Shown: positions 45,988-58,358, counted from the first letter of the stretch. The stretch: 64,000 nucleotides of DNA from Typhlomys cinereus (GCA_023101885.1 JALPQD010000410.1:1210142-1274141), one strand, 5' to 3'. Numbers and translations: made by a program. Notes: generated by a model from the sequence alone, not told the origin.

Positions 45988-46046
45988 TGGCTACAGGATT
46001 TGAGCCTCATGTGTACCAGACAAGTACACTGCTGAGCTATATAACT
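45988..46046 (-). mobile_element. ID-type SINE remnant, minus
   Basis: GGCTACAGGATTTGAGCC, then ACCAGACAAGTACACTGCTGAGC (split as ACCAGACAAGTACAC and TGCTGAGC) resembles the reversed ID head. Confidence 0.5.
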
Positions 46047-47027
46047 CATAAAATTTGTCTAACAACTAGAAGTGCTCTATGGGCTTAGGTGACCACATCC
46101 AATGCCTGGGTGACCAAGGACCCACACTGTACCAATGAGCAGAGACAGGTGGGGAGATGGAAAAGGGTGACAAAGGCAGAATGGACCCATTACATATTTG
46201 AGGGGTAGGTAAAAACTAAGACCACTGCTTCAGGGACTACAATGATCATGGGAACAGGGTTGGTGATAGAAGAGATTTCTTGGGTTCCATTTTAGATTTC
46301 TTAATGCTAAATCACTGTTGGCTGGGGTGGGAAGTGAAATGTCAATTCGTGTTTCTTGTGGGAAGATGCCATTGAAACACAGATTTGAGGGTGTTCTCCA
46401 CGGGGGTGATTACAGAAAGCCAGGGAGAAAATTGGCTTCTGAAGAGAGCAGAAGGAGAGGCCAGAGGTCAGGAATGAGAGGACTCTGCCTGAGTACAGGG
46501 TGGGAGAAAGCAGTGAAATCCACACAGGACCAGGAAAGTTATTACTGGGGCTGGGAGGAGAGCCCCCATGCCAAGTTAGGATGTGCCGCTTTGAGGAGCA
46601 GAGAGGAGGGTGCTGAGTGACCTCAACAGGGACTCTACACATGTATTATCAGATTGCCAGGTGCGTTCCTCAAAATCAGATGACACCCAGCAGTTACAGA
46701 TGACAGTACTACTTTGGTCATCAAACCCTGGGCTAGAACTTGGGGCATTTAGGGATTTGATGATTTAAAGGGTTGCTTAACACAGACACAGTTTTGTCTA
46801 AGCTTAAGTTTTTATTTGTTTTCTCAATTTTTGGTTTCCTGCATCAGCCTCCCAAGGGCTGAGATTACAGGTAGGCACATCACATCTCACTTCCAAACAT
46901 AGGATTTTGTTTGTATGTTTGTTTGTTTGTTTTGTTTTACTGTGTTTCCCTGGCAGACCTCCATTCTTCAAACCTATATATTCTTTTATTCTACAAGTGA
47001 CTTACTGGCTATTGACAAGACTATCTT
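46047..47027. other. intron sequence with a B1 fragment
   Basis: A purine-rich stretch at 46320-46620 gives overlapping open frames on both strands without a recognisable domain. A reversed B1 fragment lies at 46835-46895. Confidence 0.4.
46835..46895 (-). mobile_element. B1 fragment, minus
   Basis: CTGCATCAGCCTCCCAAGGG and CTGAGATTACAGGTAGGCAC are reversed B1 5' sequence. Short. Confidence 0.6.
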
Positions 47028-47330
47028 GGGTCTGGGAGATGGCTCAGTGTGTAATGTGCTTGTTTCCCAGGTGTGAGAATCAGAGTTGAGGTTCCCCGAG
47101 TCTACATACATGCTGGATGGGCATGGCAGAAGAGAAAGAGGATCCCTGGGGCAAGCTGGCTAGACAGACTAACAGAAGCAGAGGGTTCTGGGTTCAATTG
47201 TGGGACCTTATCCCATTAAATAAGGTGGGAGTGGCCAAGGAAGACACCTGACATAAATCAGATCTCCACACACATGTGCACACATATGTTCATCCACACA
47301 ACTACAACTGCGCATGCACACACACACATA
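47028..47330 (+). mobile_element. B3-type SINE, plus
   Basis: GGGTCTGGGAGATGGCTCAG head, GATCCCTGGGGCAAGCTGGC, CAGATCTCCACACACATGTG and CA-rich tail. Matches the B3 order. Confidence 0.85.
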
Positions 47331-47659
47331 AGGCAATGAAGTGGTGGTTTCAGCTACTTTCCATGAGATCTCTTTTCAGAACTCCAACAGCCTTGTTCCA
47401 TTGTATGGAGTAGCAATCCATCCTAAAGCATGACGGACAGAATGAAATTCATCATGTATTCTATCTTCCAGTCAGATCTTCTGTTTTCCCTTTGGTTTCT
47501 CTACTTTTTTCCCCTTTGCGCTTCTGTGTTATAAGTGTATTTTATATAACAAAGCACATATAGACTTTATAGCTCTTGTTTTCCTTTCAAAATATATATG
47601 AGTGGGCTATCACTATATATCAATATATGTATATCTATTACCTGTTTATTTACACCTAT

Positions 47660-47935
47660 GAATTTATGGCGTAGTTTTTGCATGAGTATGCATGCGTACA
47701 TGTATAATGGTGCACACGTGTATGCATGTAGGTATGCATGTATGTGTACTTAACTGCATGAGGAAGTTAGAGAACAACCTCAGATGTCGTTCCTCAGGCA
47801 CCATCCAGCTTTTCTTTGGAGTAGTGGCTCTCACTGGCCTTGAACTTGCTAAGTAAGCTAGGTTGGCTAGCCAGCAAGCTCCGGGCATCCACTCGTGTCC
47901 ACCTTCCAGAGCAGGAGTTACAAAGGCATACTGTC
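47660..47935 (-). mobile_element. B3-type SINE, minus
   Basis: A TG/ATGC-rich tail at left, then GAACAACCTCAGATGTCG, ATCCAGCTTTTCTTTGGAG, GGCTAGCCAGCAAGCTCCGG and AGAGCAGGAGTTACAAAGGC in reversed B3 order. The head is missing at the right. Confidence 0.8.
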
Positions 47936-50900
47936 GTGGACAGCTGTGTAGGAGGTAGGGGTGGCTGATAGACAAAGTCATGTCCTTGTGTGGGCCAGAC
48001 AAATACTTGATGAACTGACATATCTTCCCGTCCCTATGACATGATTTTTTTTTTCATCTTTGCCTTTTAACACCCACTCCCAGGCCCATGAGTGAGAGTC
48101 TTGACCGTGACATACTGGCGGAATGTGTTGACAGTGGAGAGGTCTGGTGTGGATTGATTGATTCCCGCCTTGTGCATCACTCACTTCCCAGTGACCTGCT
48201 GGAGGAGGTGGTGCCCACTGGTACCTCAAAGACCAGCCTGCACTGGCTGCTCCCCTGTCACTCACATGAAGCCGGTTCCAGCTCCACACAAGCCCTCGTG
48301 GGACCATCTGTCTCTTGACGCTCTTTCCTAAATGCCTTTTAAACATGCTCAATATAGATGAACACCTGGGCCCTTCTTCACGGAGGATAATGCAAGTAGC
48401 TTTCAGAACATGGAAACGCTGTTCGGTCCTCGAGCGCTAATTCTTAGAACATTCCCCAATGCCCCAGGACACCACTGAAGAACCCCTCACTCTGGGACAG
48501 CCAATGGTTTTCCTGGTGGGTTTTGTCACTCCATCTCCTCTTCAGGTTCCTTCTTCCATCCTGGACTCAGCTTTCCCTGAATCTTTGCCTCCAGCTAGCT
48601 GACGTAGCCCTTCCCAGCCTGCTCAAGTTTGCCTGCTCTTGTCTGCTTCCTAGTCAAGTGGGAGGTCTCCAGCCATTTTAGTGGGACTGATGCACCTTCT
48701 TGAGTTTGAGTGGCCCAGAAATGAATGAGCATCACCCCTTCAGCTTATGAAATTTTCTGTTGAACATCAGTCTGCTGTGTGACCTCTTGGCGACTCTCAA
48801 TACCCCCTATCTTCAGCTTCCATACCATGAGGAAGGGTGCTGGATTCATGCTTATGTTCTTAGCAAGAAATTCAAACTGATTGTGGTTTTAAGTTCTGGA
48901 ATATTCTTCCCAGCATCGTCACTATGATATCTATTTACTCATTAGTTATGGAATTAGTGTTAGGATTGCCTCCTTCTAACAGCACTGTCCACTCACTGCC
49001 CTCTGCGGGCTCCGATACCAGCCACCTTTGGGAGAGCTCAGGAGGGAAGTTGAACATTCTTACTGTCCCACTGCTTCTGCCTTTTTAGTAATTCACAGGA
49101 ATTACAATCACCATAGAGCATCTGTGTCAGAACCTCGAGTGATCAAGGAAGAAACTTGCACTGTCTCTGTCTTTGCCTGTCCCTTCCATAATGAGTCAGG
49201 CACAGCGGAGTCCCACAGACACACACATTAACGGTACCATTCGGGCGTGCTCACCCACTGCAAAATAGTCTCTCTTTTTAAATTCTGTCTCCCAGTGTTG
49301 TCTAGCAAGTGACCTTTTGTGGGTCCTTCCCTCAAAATTAGATGTGTGGCCCTTCGTCTCCCCTTTGTATACTGAGTCCACTGTGATATTCAAAAACTAA
49401 ATCATACATCCACACTGTGGTTACCCGTTCATTCAAGATGCACTTCAACAACTCACTAAATATGATTTTCTGAACAAACAGTATGGGAAAGATAAATGGA
49501 GAGAATGGCTAGGTGCAGAGGTGGGGTAAAGCTAGAAAGCAGTTGAAAGAAAAGATAAGGGAAGATTTTTAAAATAAAAGCGATGTGGAGGATCTAGAAC
49601 ATACAATCTCCTTCCCAGAGACGGAGGAGGAAGCAGGAGAAAAGGAAACAGATTTTAGGGTGTTCTAGCTTGTCTCAGTTCTTGTGTATGAAGTCAGTTC
49701 TCTAAAGCAATCCTAGCTCTCTGAACAGCCGTGCAAGTGCTAACAAAGGCTAACACTAGTATCTGCCTGTTACGTGTCAGTATTGATAGTTCTGAAGAGA
49801 TCACTTAATTCATACCTACATGTGTTGACTGTTCATAATACATGCAATATCCATATAGATTTAAAATAAACTAAAATGAGCCAATAGCAAATCATCCATA
49901 CATATTCATGCATGTGTTGCATGTACCTAACACATACAACATCTCTAGGGACTCAAAATTGAATTAAATTAAAATGTGCAGAAAACAAGACCATCCATAG
50001 TCATGGCTGAGTGGGTAAGTAGGTGGACAAAAAATAAATATTAAAACATAGCCCAGAAAGGTTTACTGACTTCCAGAAATGCATAGCTAGCAAAGGAAGT
50101 ACCAGAATCATGCACCAGGACCACCATAGTCTGTATCGGGCCTTGCCCAACCTACACACCTCTGAACACCACAGAGAAAGGCCGGGTCTCATCGCTTTGC
50201 TGTAGGCAGCCCAGTGTGGACTTATGCACAACAGCTTACCAGGGATCCCAACACTGGTTTCCCTTCACCATCATGCCTTGCTGCTCTGAAATTCAGGCCT
50301 CCTCCTCTGTGCTGGCAGAATGTGGCCAGGGTTTCTGCTGCAGCCTCAGGCGGCGTTCAACATGATCCTGGAAGTCGTGTTACATATCAGTGTTCTGGGC
50401 TGAGGCAGGTGAAAGGAGAAACCCGGGAGAAAGCCCTCTGTCCACAGATGCACTGCGCACCATCAGGTGGCTTGGATTTGCCTGTTCCTTGTTAGCACTC
50501 CACTCACTTTCGGCCTCCCTGGATTGTGTCCAGTGTGGTCCAACTACACACGCACAAACATCAAGTCCAATTTAGGGGATTGTTTCAGTCCCTTTGTAGT
50601 GAAGTGTTATGCCACCCAGCCCATCTCCTTGTGAACATGTTTTGTTGTTGGGTTCCAGGCTCGACCGACAGTTACTCTCACTTGTGGAAATTTCAGGGAA
50701 GCAGCCAGCCAACACCAGGGGCAACACCATCTTCCTCAACTCAACAGCAGTTCTGTGCCACTTTAGGCTGGACCTGAGGCCAGAAGCGTCTCTCCATTAC
50801 AATCACTGCAAAAGTCCTATGGAAACGAACTGGCAGGAACAGAACCCTTGACTCACAGGCAGCAAGTGGTCCAGGGATCCAGCAACAAGGACATACCCTG

Positions 50901-50991
50901 TGTGTCTCTACCTTCACATCACCCTGCAAGACTGCGAATGCTTAACCATCTGCTATAGAGTCAGCAAAGGGTTCTTTTAAGATGCACATCC
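47936..50991. other. intron sequence, nothing recognised apart from a CTCF-like word
   Basis: No exon, RNA gene or repeat family was recognised. A CTCF-like motif lies at 48996-49009. Confidence 0.4.
48996..49009 (-). promoter_or_regulatory. CTCF-like motif, minus
   Basis: The minus strand reads CCCGCAGAGGGCAG, one mismatch to CCASYAGRKGGCRS. By eye only. Confidence 0.35.
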
Positions 50992-51238
50992 TGGACTGGA
51001 GACATGGCTCAGGGGTTAAAACTCTGCCTCACAAGCAGAAGGTCCTGAGTTTGGATCCCAGGTCCCATGTAAAAACGCCAGGCAGAAATGGCAGTGGCCT
51101 ACACTTCCAGCCTTGGTGGGCAGAGCCTGAGAAATCCCAGAGTGAAGTCTCTCTTGGTCCCCCACAGGGACATGTGTGCCCTCTGATACACACACACACA
51201 AACACACCCACACACACGAAATTATACATGCATGTCAC
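50992..51238 (+). mobile_element. B2-superfamily SINE, subfamily A, plus
   Basis: GGACTGGAGACATGGCTCAG, CACAAGCAGAAGGTCC, TTTGGATCCCAGGTCCC, ACGCCAGGCAGAAATGGC, GAGAAATCCCAGAGTGAAG, GTGTGCCCTCTGATACAC and a CA tail. Internally shortened (the CAATCCAGGATGATTCC segment is missing) but otherwise close to 38184-38480. Confidence 0.92.
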
Positions 51239-51239
51239 A

Positions 51240-52140
51240 AAGTAGAAAACAAGAGCAAAAAACCCAGAGGATGGTGGATTAATCCCATTTGCTTGTTTGT
51301 ATATGAAAAACCAAAGTGAGCATTTTGACAGGATGTACATCTTAAACTTTATTTATTAATTCATTTAAAATATTTCCTTGGAGCTTCTTTGCTAAGAAAT
51401 CAGGAAAATTTTCTTTCTCTGTCACCTCCCTACCCTATCCCCCCCTTTTTTTTCTTCATATCCGGGCCCTGCAGCGAGCTTCTTATGACATCTCATATCA
51501 TGATAATTCCAGAAATAACATCTACCTGTTCCATCAGCCTTTTATCTGAGGATTCCCACAGCGCTCCTTTAGCAAAGGGCTATTCAGCAGCCCACCTCTC
51601 GCACCACAGCATCGCTCTGCTTTTGGGTCACAGAGGAAAATACTGGAAGCATGGCTCCAGACTTTTTGTCTTTCGAGAGGCAGGGGAGTGCAGGAGGGAG
51701 GTGGCAGGGTTGCATAACCCGTTTTTTGTGTGTGTTTGATGTTTACCAAAAAAAAAAAAAAAAAAAAAAAATCAGCTGGTTAGTCCTTTGGCTCAACAAG
51801 CAAAAAGTCACATGTGAAAGAACCTTTGGTCAACACTAAGAAAAGGCAAGGATGGACAATGTATTTTCTCATGAATGGGCGTAGGCAAGACTTGCCCCTT
51901 GAATGTGGACAGACACATTCACTTGATGTGAATACAAAGTCACAGTGTTACAGGAGGTCCCACCTTGTAACTGATGAACAGGAGGGAAGTTGTCTCTTGA
52001 CTTAACATTGTATTGTGTGTTTTTATTAAAACTACCCTGCGTAAGGACATCTGAGTGTTCCTAGCACTAGGTCAGTGTGTATGAACTGACCTCTTTGATG
52101 CTTGGTATACTTATGGATTATTACTTTGCTTTCCTTGTAG

Positions 52141-52142
<2 letters not shown>
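51240..52142. other. intron sequence with a poly(A) run
   Basis: No exon was recognised. A 22-base A run at 51750-51771 follows TGATGTTTACC and may be a degenerate retroposon tail. Confidence 0.4.
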
Positions 52143-52184
<42 letters not shown>

Positions 52185-52226
52185 CTTCTCCCTCTCTCCC
52201 TTTCTCTTCTCTTTCCCCTTCTCTCT
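52143..52226 (+). repeat. (TC)n run and pyrimidine tract
   Basis: About 18 TC units then CTTCTCCCTCTCTCCC-type pyrimidines, ending directly at an LTR boundary. Confidence 0.92.
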
Positions 52227-52640
52227 TGTCATAGTTACATATAGATTGTCAACTCAGTGGTTGAGGGCTCAAGCTCTGGGTATGTATATAAAGAATTTGG
52301 TTGAGTTAGGTCCCAAGAACCTACAGTTGATGGCGAAGGCCCAGCCAGTGGTGGGTAAGGCAGTCCCCTGGCAGGTGAATAAGATGGAGGGAGCTAGTTA
52401 AGGAAGTTAGCATTAGTCCGTATACTTGGCCAGACATGCTGTTCTAGTGAGTGCCGATTGCTCCTTGCGGCAGCCCTGTGGATGTGGTGTGGCCAGTTCC
52501 TTCGGCCCTTGGTGTTGGTGTGGGCTCTCCTGCCAAAGAACTGCACCTGGACAATCATAAGCCAAGAATAAACCCCCTTATCCCCCTATAGGTTGTTCAA
52601 CATTGTGAATTTATTGGCAGCATTCAGAGTAGCTGTAACG
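52227..52640 (+). mobile_element. solo LTR, family F, copy 4
   Basis: Starts TGTCATAGTTACATATAG, contains CATACTTGGCCAGACATGCTG (split as CATACTTGGCC and AGACATGCTG) and AATAAACCCCC, and ends near CTGTAACG. Flanks TCTCT and TCTGC match 3/5, so the target duplication is only weakly supported. Confidence 0.75.
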
Positions 52641-52850
52641 TCTGCCATCGGAGTCTCGCTGTCACCTGCCGCCGTCCTGTTTCCTCTTCCCTTTCTTTCT
52701 TTCCCCTCACTCTGCCTTCCTCACTTCCTGGTGTGCTCCAGGGTTCAACAGACCCATTTATATAGACTTTAGGAATAACAGACACCTAAAGGATGCCTTT
52801 CAAAAACATATGTCCAGATTCTTCTCCTGAGCCTGTAACTTAAGTGCCAG

Positions 52851-52852
<2 letters not shown>
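52641..52852. other. intron sequence, nothing recognised
   Basis: Pyrimidine-rich, no repeat or exon recognised. Confidence 0.4.
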
Positions 52853-52903
<51 letters not shown>

Positions 52904-53162
52904 CATATGCACGTTCATGGATATGAACTGACATGTGGAGGTCAGAGGACAACCTCAGGTGCTGCTCTTCAGGAACTACCAACCTTACTTTTTGAGACAG
53001 AGCCGACTTGTAACTCCCCAGGGGGGAGCCCCGGGGATCCACCTGCCTCCATGTCCCCATCAGTGGGATGGCAACACACGGTGTCATCACACTTGCTTTT
53101 TCATGGGAGTTTTGGGAGATGGATCTTAAGCACTCTACTGCAATTTAATGGCTGAGCACCCG
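52853..53162 (-). mobile_element. B3-type SINE, minus, with (GT)n tail
   Basis: A pure GT run at 52853-52902, then GTGGAGGTCAGAGGACAACC, TCAGGTGCTGCTCTTCAGG, TTTTTGAGACAGAGCC, GGGGATCCACCTGCCTCC in reversed B3 order. Confidence 0.85.
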
Positions 53163-53424
53163 CCCCCATCCCACATCTGCCCCACCACTCTCTCTGAGCA
53201 ATCACTCTCATGTCCTCTGAAGACAACAACCCCACCAGTGTGGTGCTTCTTCTTAAGTACTGGCTCCACAGTCTCCTGGTGCTTCCTCTTCTTCGTCTCC
53301 ATCTCTGGAAGCAGCCTGCTTCTCTTCATTTCCTTTCTCGACACTTTGTCATTTATTGCACGACTCACCGCAAAAGCCTTCTTCCCTGTCTCTGATCTCG
53401 CCTTCTCCTAATCTACCTTTCACA

Positions 53425-53905
53425 CCGTGTCAGACGGAGCCTTCTAAAACATGAAACTATTCGTGTCGGTTCCCTGACTAGAACCATGCATAGCACTAGG
53501 CTGACATTGGGAATAGGACGCAAAACCACGCTAAGGAGCCTCGGGCTTCATTTTCTGGCTGTAGACTCCTGTATAGTTTTCATACTCACTTTCTGTCACT
53601 CTGGCATCAGACACTGATGAGGTGTTTTGTTTTTGGTTTTGTTTTGTTTTAACTCTCCTGTACTCTCACCTCCTTGCACTGTCATGGGGCTCCAACAGTG
53701 TTTAGAAAAATCCTGTGTCTTCTCCCCCCCCCCCCCCCCCGCACACCTGTTCCACTTGGCTAATTCTTAACGACTCCTCAAGGGTCAGTTCAAATGTCAC
53801 CTCCTCTGTGAGCTTTCTCCTGACCTCTCTGCAGGCCCCATTAGAAACCGATTAGGTGTGTTCTCAAAGTAACCAGCCTCCACTCATCTGTACATTTATC
53901 ATACC
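53425..53905 (+). mobile_element. L2 LINE, 3' region
   Basis: CATGAAACTATTCGTGTCGG, CGACTCCTCAAGGGTCAG, TTCAAATGTCACCTCCTC, GAGCTTTCTCCTGACC follow the L2 3' ORF/UTR order. It contains a 17-base C run (53724-53740). Confidence 0.7.
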
Positions 53906-54254
53906 CAACCATCAGCCCTCAGGATCCCCAGGTTCAGTGGCTCAATCAGCTATAGATCAAGTATATCAGGAAAAGAAAGTCCCAGCTGCTGTGAACGTGT
54001 GCAAGCTTCTGTCTTGTCACTTTTCCTTCAACAATAAAGCATGCCACTGTTTATATAGTATTAATATACCTTCTTGCAGGTGCTATAAGCAATCCAGAGA
54101 TGATCTGCAGAGTACAGAAGGATGAACATCTGTTCAATACAAATATTACTTGCTTTTCTATAAGGGACTTGAGCATCTGTGGATGTTGGTATCCAAGGAG
54201 GCCTTGGAACCAATTTTCCATAAAGGATTACAGTATTGGGCTGCTCATTTCTAC

Positions 54255-54366
54255 ATGTTTCTAGACTATAAGTTCCAGAATGTTGGACAACAAGTGTTCA
54301 ATCTCTAGATCCCTCATGCATGACACAGCCTGGAACCTGGCAAATGCACAAAACCAGTAAATGAAT
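54255..54366 (+). mobile_element. L2 LINE 3' terminus
   Basis: CTAGACTATAAGTTCCAGAA, ATGACACAGCCTGGAACCTGG, AACCAGTAAATGAATGC are in the order of the last part of L2. Confidence 0.6.
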
Positions 54367-54384
54367 GCACCACATGAAATCCTG

Positions 54385-54535
54385 AATCAGCTCAGTCAAT
54401 CCTCGTAAGATGCTCCAGGTGAGAATTATTCCAGCTTTCCGAGGAGCACATTGAGAGCTGAGGGGTTCAGCATCACAGAATCTCAAGTCACAGCAGCGGG
54501 GGTCTGTCCATGCTGTGTGACTTGGGCACTGACCT
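54385..54535 (-). mobile_element. MIR SINE, minus
   Basis: CAATCCTCGTAAGATGCTCC, TATTCCAGCTTTCCGAGGAG, TTGAGAGCTGAGGGGTTC, GTCACAGCAGCGGGGGTC follow reversed MIR order. Confidence 0.7.
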
Positions 54536-54539
54536 CCAA

Positions 54540-55329
54540 AACAGCCTCTGATGTAGGCTGGCTCTGACCCAGTTATCAATAGGGTCAGGAAGACGTCACC
54601 TGAAAGAGCTTAGGATGAGACTTCAGCTGAAAAGTGAGATCACCACTAGATCCTAAGGCTGAATGAATAGATGAACATCGTGCCGTCTTCTATGTCCTTG
54701 AATTCCATGCACTACCTGTAAAAACAGTATCAGCCAACCCACTGACTAAAACTCCATGCGTTACTGCTTAAGCTTGGTGAATATAAAGCTTCTTTGATGA
54801 TGTTCCTTTCTGCCTTCTCATTTATGTTTCTTTCCTCAAAGCAATTCCACTTCTTCAGTTCCTTTCTCCAGTGGATTGAGGCAAGGCAGGAATGTTGGAA
54901 GCTCACTTGTTCTGTTCACATATGGTTGATGACTGACGGCTGGTCACATGGCCACTTTTAATAGACACAGAACTACTGCCACCAACTCTTGGTTCTGCCT
55001 GATACTGCCTTGCTCCTTTTGGACATTGCTTGGTCCATGTTGTCCTTTCTCCTATAGAAGGGGGCAGGTATTACTGCACAGGACAGCCTTGCCTGGCACA
55101 CTGCCTGTACTTTGGGTTAGGCAATCTAAGCTAGTTCAGGTGTCAGCTTTTGAGACAAAAACAAGCCCTTGTTATCATTCTCGTTTCCCTTCCTTGGGCA
55201 CTGGTGGATAGGCTGCAAATTGGACATAGCTATTCTTTAATGAAAAAAAAATCCCACTCACTGATCTTTGAGGTAAAAGAATGTGAAGAAAGAAGTCACA
55301 TTAACTCTTTTATCAGGCAGTTCTGTAGA
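54540..55329. other. intron sequence, nothing recognised
   Basis: No exon or repeat family was recognised. Confidence 0.4.
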
Positions 55330-55860
55330 GGCTGGAGAGATGACTCAGGGGTTAAGATGCTGCCTCACAAATAGAAGGACCCAAGTTCAGATCCCAAATC
55401 CCACATAAAAAATGCCAAGTGATCTGCACTTCCGGCTCTGGAAGATGAAGCCTGGGAAATCCCAGAGCAAAAGCAAAAAGGAGGTAGAAGCTGTAAGCAA
55501 TCTAGTATGATTCCCAATGTCACCCTTGGTCCTCCATAGGTACACACACACACACACATACACACACATGCACACACTCACACACACGCACACACACACT
55601 CACGCACACGTACACACACGCGCACACGTACACACACGCGCGCACACACACGCACATGCACACACACATGCACACACACACTCACACACATGCGCGCACA
55701 CACACTCACGCACACGCACATGCACACACATGCACACACACACACGCACACACACACACATGCACACACACACACGCACACGTACAAATGCACGCGTGCA
55801 CACACACACATGCACGCACCCCTAGGGCACATACACAAAAATAAATAAACTTTAAAAAAA
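55330..55860 (+). mobile_element. B2-superfamily SINE, subfamily A, plus, with 280-bp CA/CG tail
   Basis: GGCTGGAGAGATGACTCAGG, GTTCAGATCCCAAATCCC, AATGCCAAGTGATCTGC, CTGGGAAATCCCAGAGC, CAATCTAGTATGATTCCC, then a CACA/CGCA array at 55542-55820 and AAATAAATAAAC. The array replaced or expanded the usual short CA tail. Open frames rich in His/Thr or Val/Cys across it are artefacts. Confidence 0.9.
55542..55820 (+). repeat. long alternating purine-pyrimidine (CA/CG)n array
   Basis: About 280 bp of CA with interspersed CG, TG and occasional CT steps (for example ACACGCGCACACG). Strong Z-DNA potential by composition. Confidence 0.95.
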
Positions 55861-56198
55861 GAGAGTCTGTATACATTTATTGTCTCAAAAACCTTTAGGT
55901 ACCTACTATGAACCAGTTAACATATATACACTTTGTCACTAGGTTTTAGTAGCAAAGAAAAAAAAAAGAAGTCAGAATATCTATTCATCCTTGGGAGACA
56001 GAAGATGCTGGAACTACATAAATTATATAGTATGTTAACCTCAAATGAGTGTTAAAGGGAGAATAAAAGAAGGAGGTATGGGATGTTGTGTTGGGGCTGT
56101 TAACATTTGCGATAAGGTAGCCAAGGGAGACCACATCGAGAAGCTGGACTGCCAGTTCTCAGATTGAATGTGATAGTATCTTTTCACCATTTGCCTGG

Positions 56199-56513
56199 TG
56201 TCTTGGTTACTTTTCTCTTTGCGGTGCTGAAATCCATGTGGAAGTAACTTAGAGAAGGAAGGCTTTGTCTTGTCTCACAATGGGAAAGTGCATCAGAGTG
56301 GGCAGGTCATGTAGCAGGAGCATGAAGCAACTGGTCACATTTCATCTGAAACCAGGAAACAGGCTCAGATCACCTTCCCCTTTTCTGATTTAGTTTTGCA
56401 CTCCAGCCAGGGGAGGCCCTCTTTCCTCATTAAACCTTTCTGGAAACATCCTCATAGACATATCCAGGAGCATGTTTCTAAATCCAGTCAAGCTGACAGT
56501 GAAGATTAACTAT
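56199..56513 (-). mobile_element. LTR-type rodent repeat, minus, unclassified
   Basis: GTCTTGGTTACTTTTCTC at left, GTAGCAGGAGCATGAAGC, AACTGGTCACATTTCATC, CATCCTCATAGACATATCC, AGTCAAGCTGACAGTG at right, resembling a common rodent LTR-class repeat in reverse. Family name not known to me. Confidence 0.55.
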
Positions 56514-56597
56514 CTATATATAATCTCTTGGTTAGACATCCAGAGGAAAGAAGGAAGTCTGATTGATTTCTATCTCCAGGTCTTATGACTTGATTGA

Positions 56598-57032
56598 TGT
56601 CATAGTTGGATAAAGTTATCAACTTGATGGTTAAGGGTTTGAACTCTGAGCACATTTGTAGAGAATTAGTAGTGGAGTTAAGCCCAAAGTGAACCTGTAG
56701 GACACTGTCTGGTGGATGGGGAAAGCCCAGCCCATGGTAGATGGGACTAGTCTCCTGGCAGGTGACTAAAATGGAGGGAATTGTTTGAGAAGGGGGTATC
56801 CTTCTGCATACTTGGCCAGACATGCTGGTCTGGTACGTAAGGATCGTCTCTCTCCCAGCCATTATATGGAGATGGTGCAACCGGTTCCCTCAGCCCTGAT
56901 ATTGGTGTGGCTTCTCTTGCCACGGTGGACAAGGAACTATAACTAGACTATCATAAGAGAAAATAAAGCCCCTTGTTCCCTTAAATCGTTTAATGGTGAT
57001 TTTATTGGCAACCATGCAGCCGAACTACAGCA
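56598..57032 (+). mobile_element. solo LTR, family F, copy 5
   Basis: 435 bp from TGTCATAGTTGG to CTACAGCA, flanked by ATTGA (56593-56597) and ATTGG (57033-57037). Contains CATACTTGGCCAGACATGC and an AATAAAGCCCC poly(A)-signal region. Confidence 0.82.
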
Positions 57033-57039
57033 ATTGGAA

Positions 57040-58227
57040 GGTAAATCTATACACATAGAATATTCTGTCATCTTAGTAAGAGTGTCTTATCAGGATCTGC
57101 TGATTTTCACAGAGAAAGGGCCCCTATCCCAGGGAGAGGGGACACTTCCTGTGACCCGATGGTGTACTAAAAGAAGAGTGGGATTCAGGCTATCAGGTAG
57201 AGGTGGGACGAAATGGCTGAGCAGCAAAAAAAGACAGTATACTGTTAAGAGGGAACATCTACACAGAAGGCATAGAAGAAATACAATAAATAGGGTTGTT
57301 GAAGAATGAAAAAGAGAAAATTAACTAAAGGGGCTTGACCACTAGGCCGGGAGGAGGGGGGAAGTCATTGCTTTCTAGTTCTAGTCAGTTCTCAACATAA
57401 GCTCTTAGTAATAATCAGTTGAAGGACCCAAAGTGCACCCAGTGGGTACACCGAGGATGCCCACCAAGGACATCGGTGGGGAACCAGTGCCTATTGTCTA
57501 GCAGGGGAGGTATGTAGTTATAAACTCCTGGACATATAGTTCACATCTACATGGAAGTATTAGGCAAAGTGATAATGTTACTTGCAATATGTATGTCCAA
57601 CCTCTTGTTTCACAAATGAAAAAAAAGGAAGAAAGTTCAGAGGAGAAGACGGCTAGTGTGAGATCAGTCCACCAAGTTGATAGAGAACGTGGGATACTTC
57701 TTCGTGCTTATTTCCCCCAACAGCTCCTGGCTGGTGTAAACTGGTGTGCAATCTTGCTATACCCCAATATTTCTCACACTGGTCATCCATGGATTCCAAG
57801 CTCATGGCATCTACTATGAACAGTAGGCTTTCACTGAGTTGACTTGGAGATGGTGCCTGCTACATTTGACCTGGAAGAGTTAACATGCATGCTAGAAAGA
57901 CAAGGACTTGCAAATTCCTACAGGAACAAGCACTATGTCATTGAGTAACAGCATTTCTCCAGATGTATTTCTCTGTAACTTTGTAATGTTCTGTGCACTG
58001 ATCCTGTGGAACTGCCCTGAGGACACACACGCAGGCAGCCCCTAGCACGAGTTGCTTCTTTTCAGCTCTGTGATGGTAGATAAATGAGAGAAATTTTAGA
58101 AGAAAGCCTACAATAATTGAGAAAAATAAAGCAATAGAGGAAAACCGAATCTTTCACCTTTTATCTTCCACCATTTCCACCTGCTTTCTTATACTCATTT
58201 GTTTCTTATATAAAGACAATGATGTAT
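57040..58227. other. intron sequence, nothing recognised
   Basis: No exon, RNA gene or repeat family was recognised. Confidence 0.4.
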
Positions 58228-58358
58228 TTTTTCAATACAGGGTTTCAAGGAGCCCAGGGTGGCCTCAAACTCACGGTGTAGCCAAGGTTTCTGCAGCTTC
58301 TCTTGATCTTCCTTCTCTATCTTCCAAGTGCTGGGACTGCACTGTGCACTCTAGTGTC
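58228..58358 (-). mobile_element. B1 SINE, minus, diverged
   Basis: CAGGGTTTCAAGGAGCCCAG, GGTGGCCTCAAACTCACGG and CCAAGTGCTGGGACTGCAC are reversed B1 landmarks. Confidence 0.75.

Noticed and set aside
46307..46642. Overlapping 111- and 100-codon frames on opposite strands
   Set aside because: Purine-rich sequence, no splice-site context or domain.
55517..55838. His/Thr-rich and Val/Cys-rich frames
   Set aside because: Direct translation of the (CA/CG)n array.
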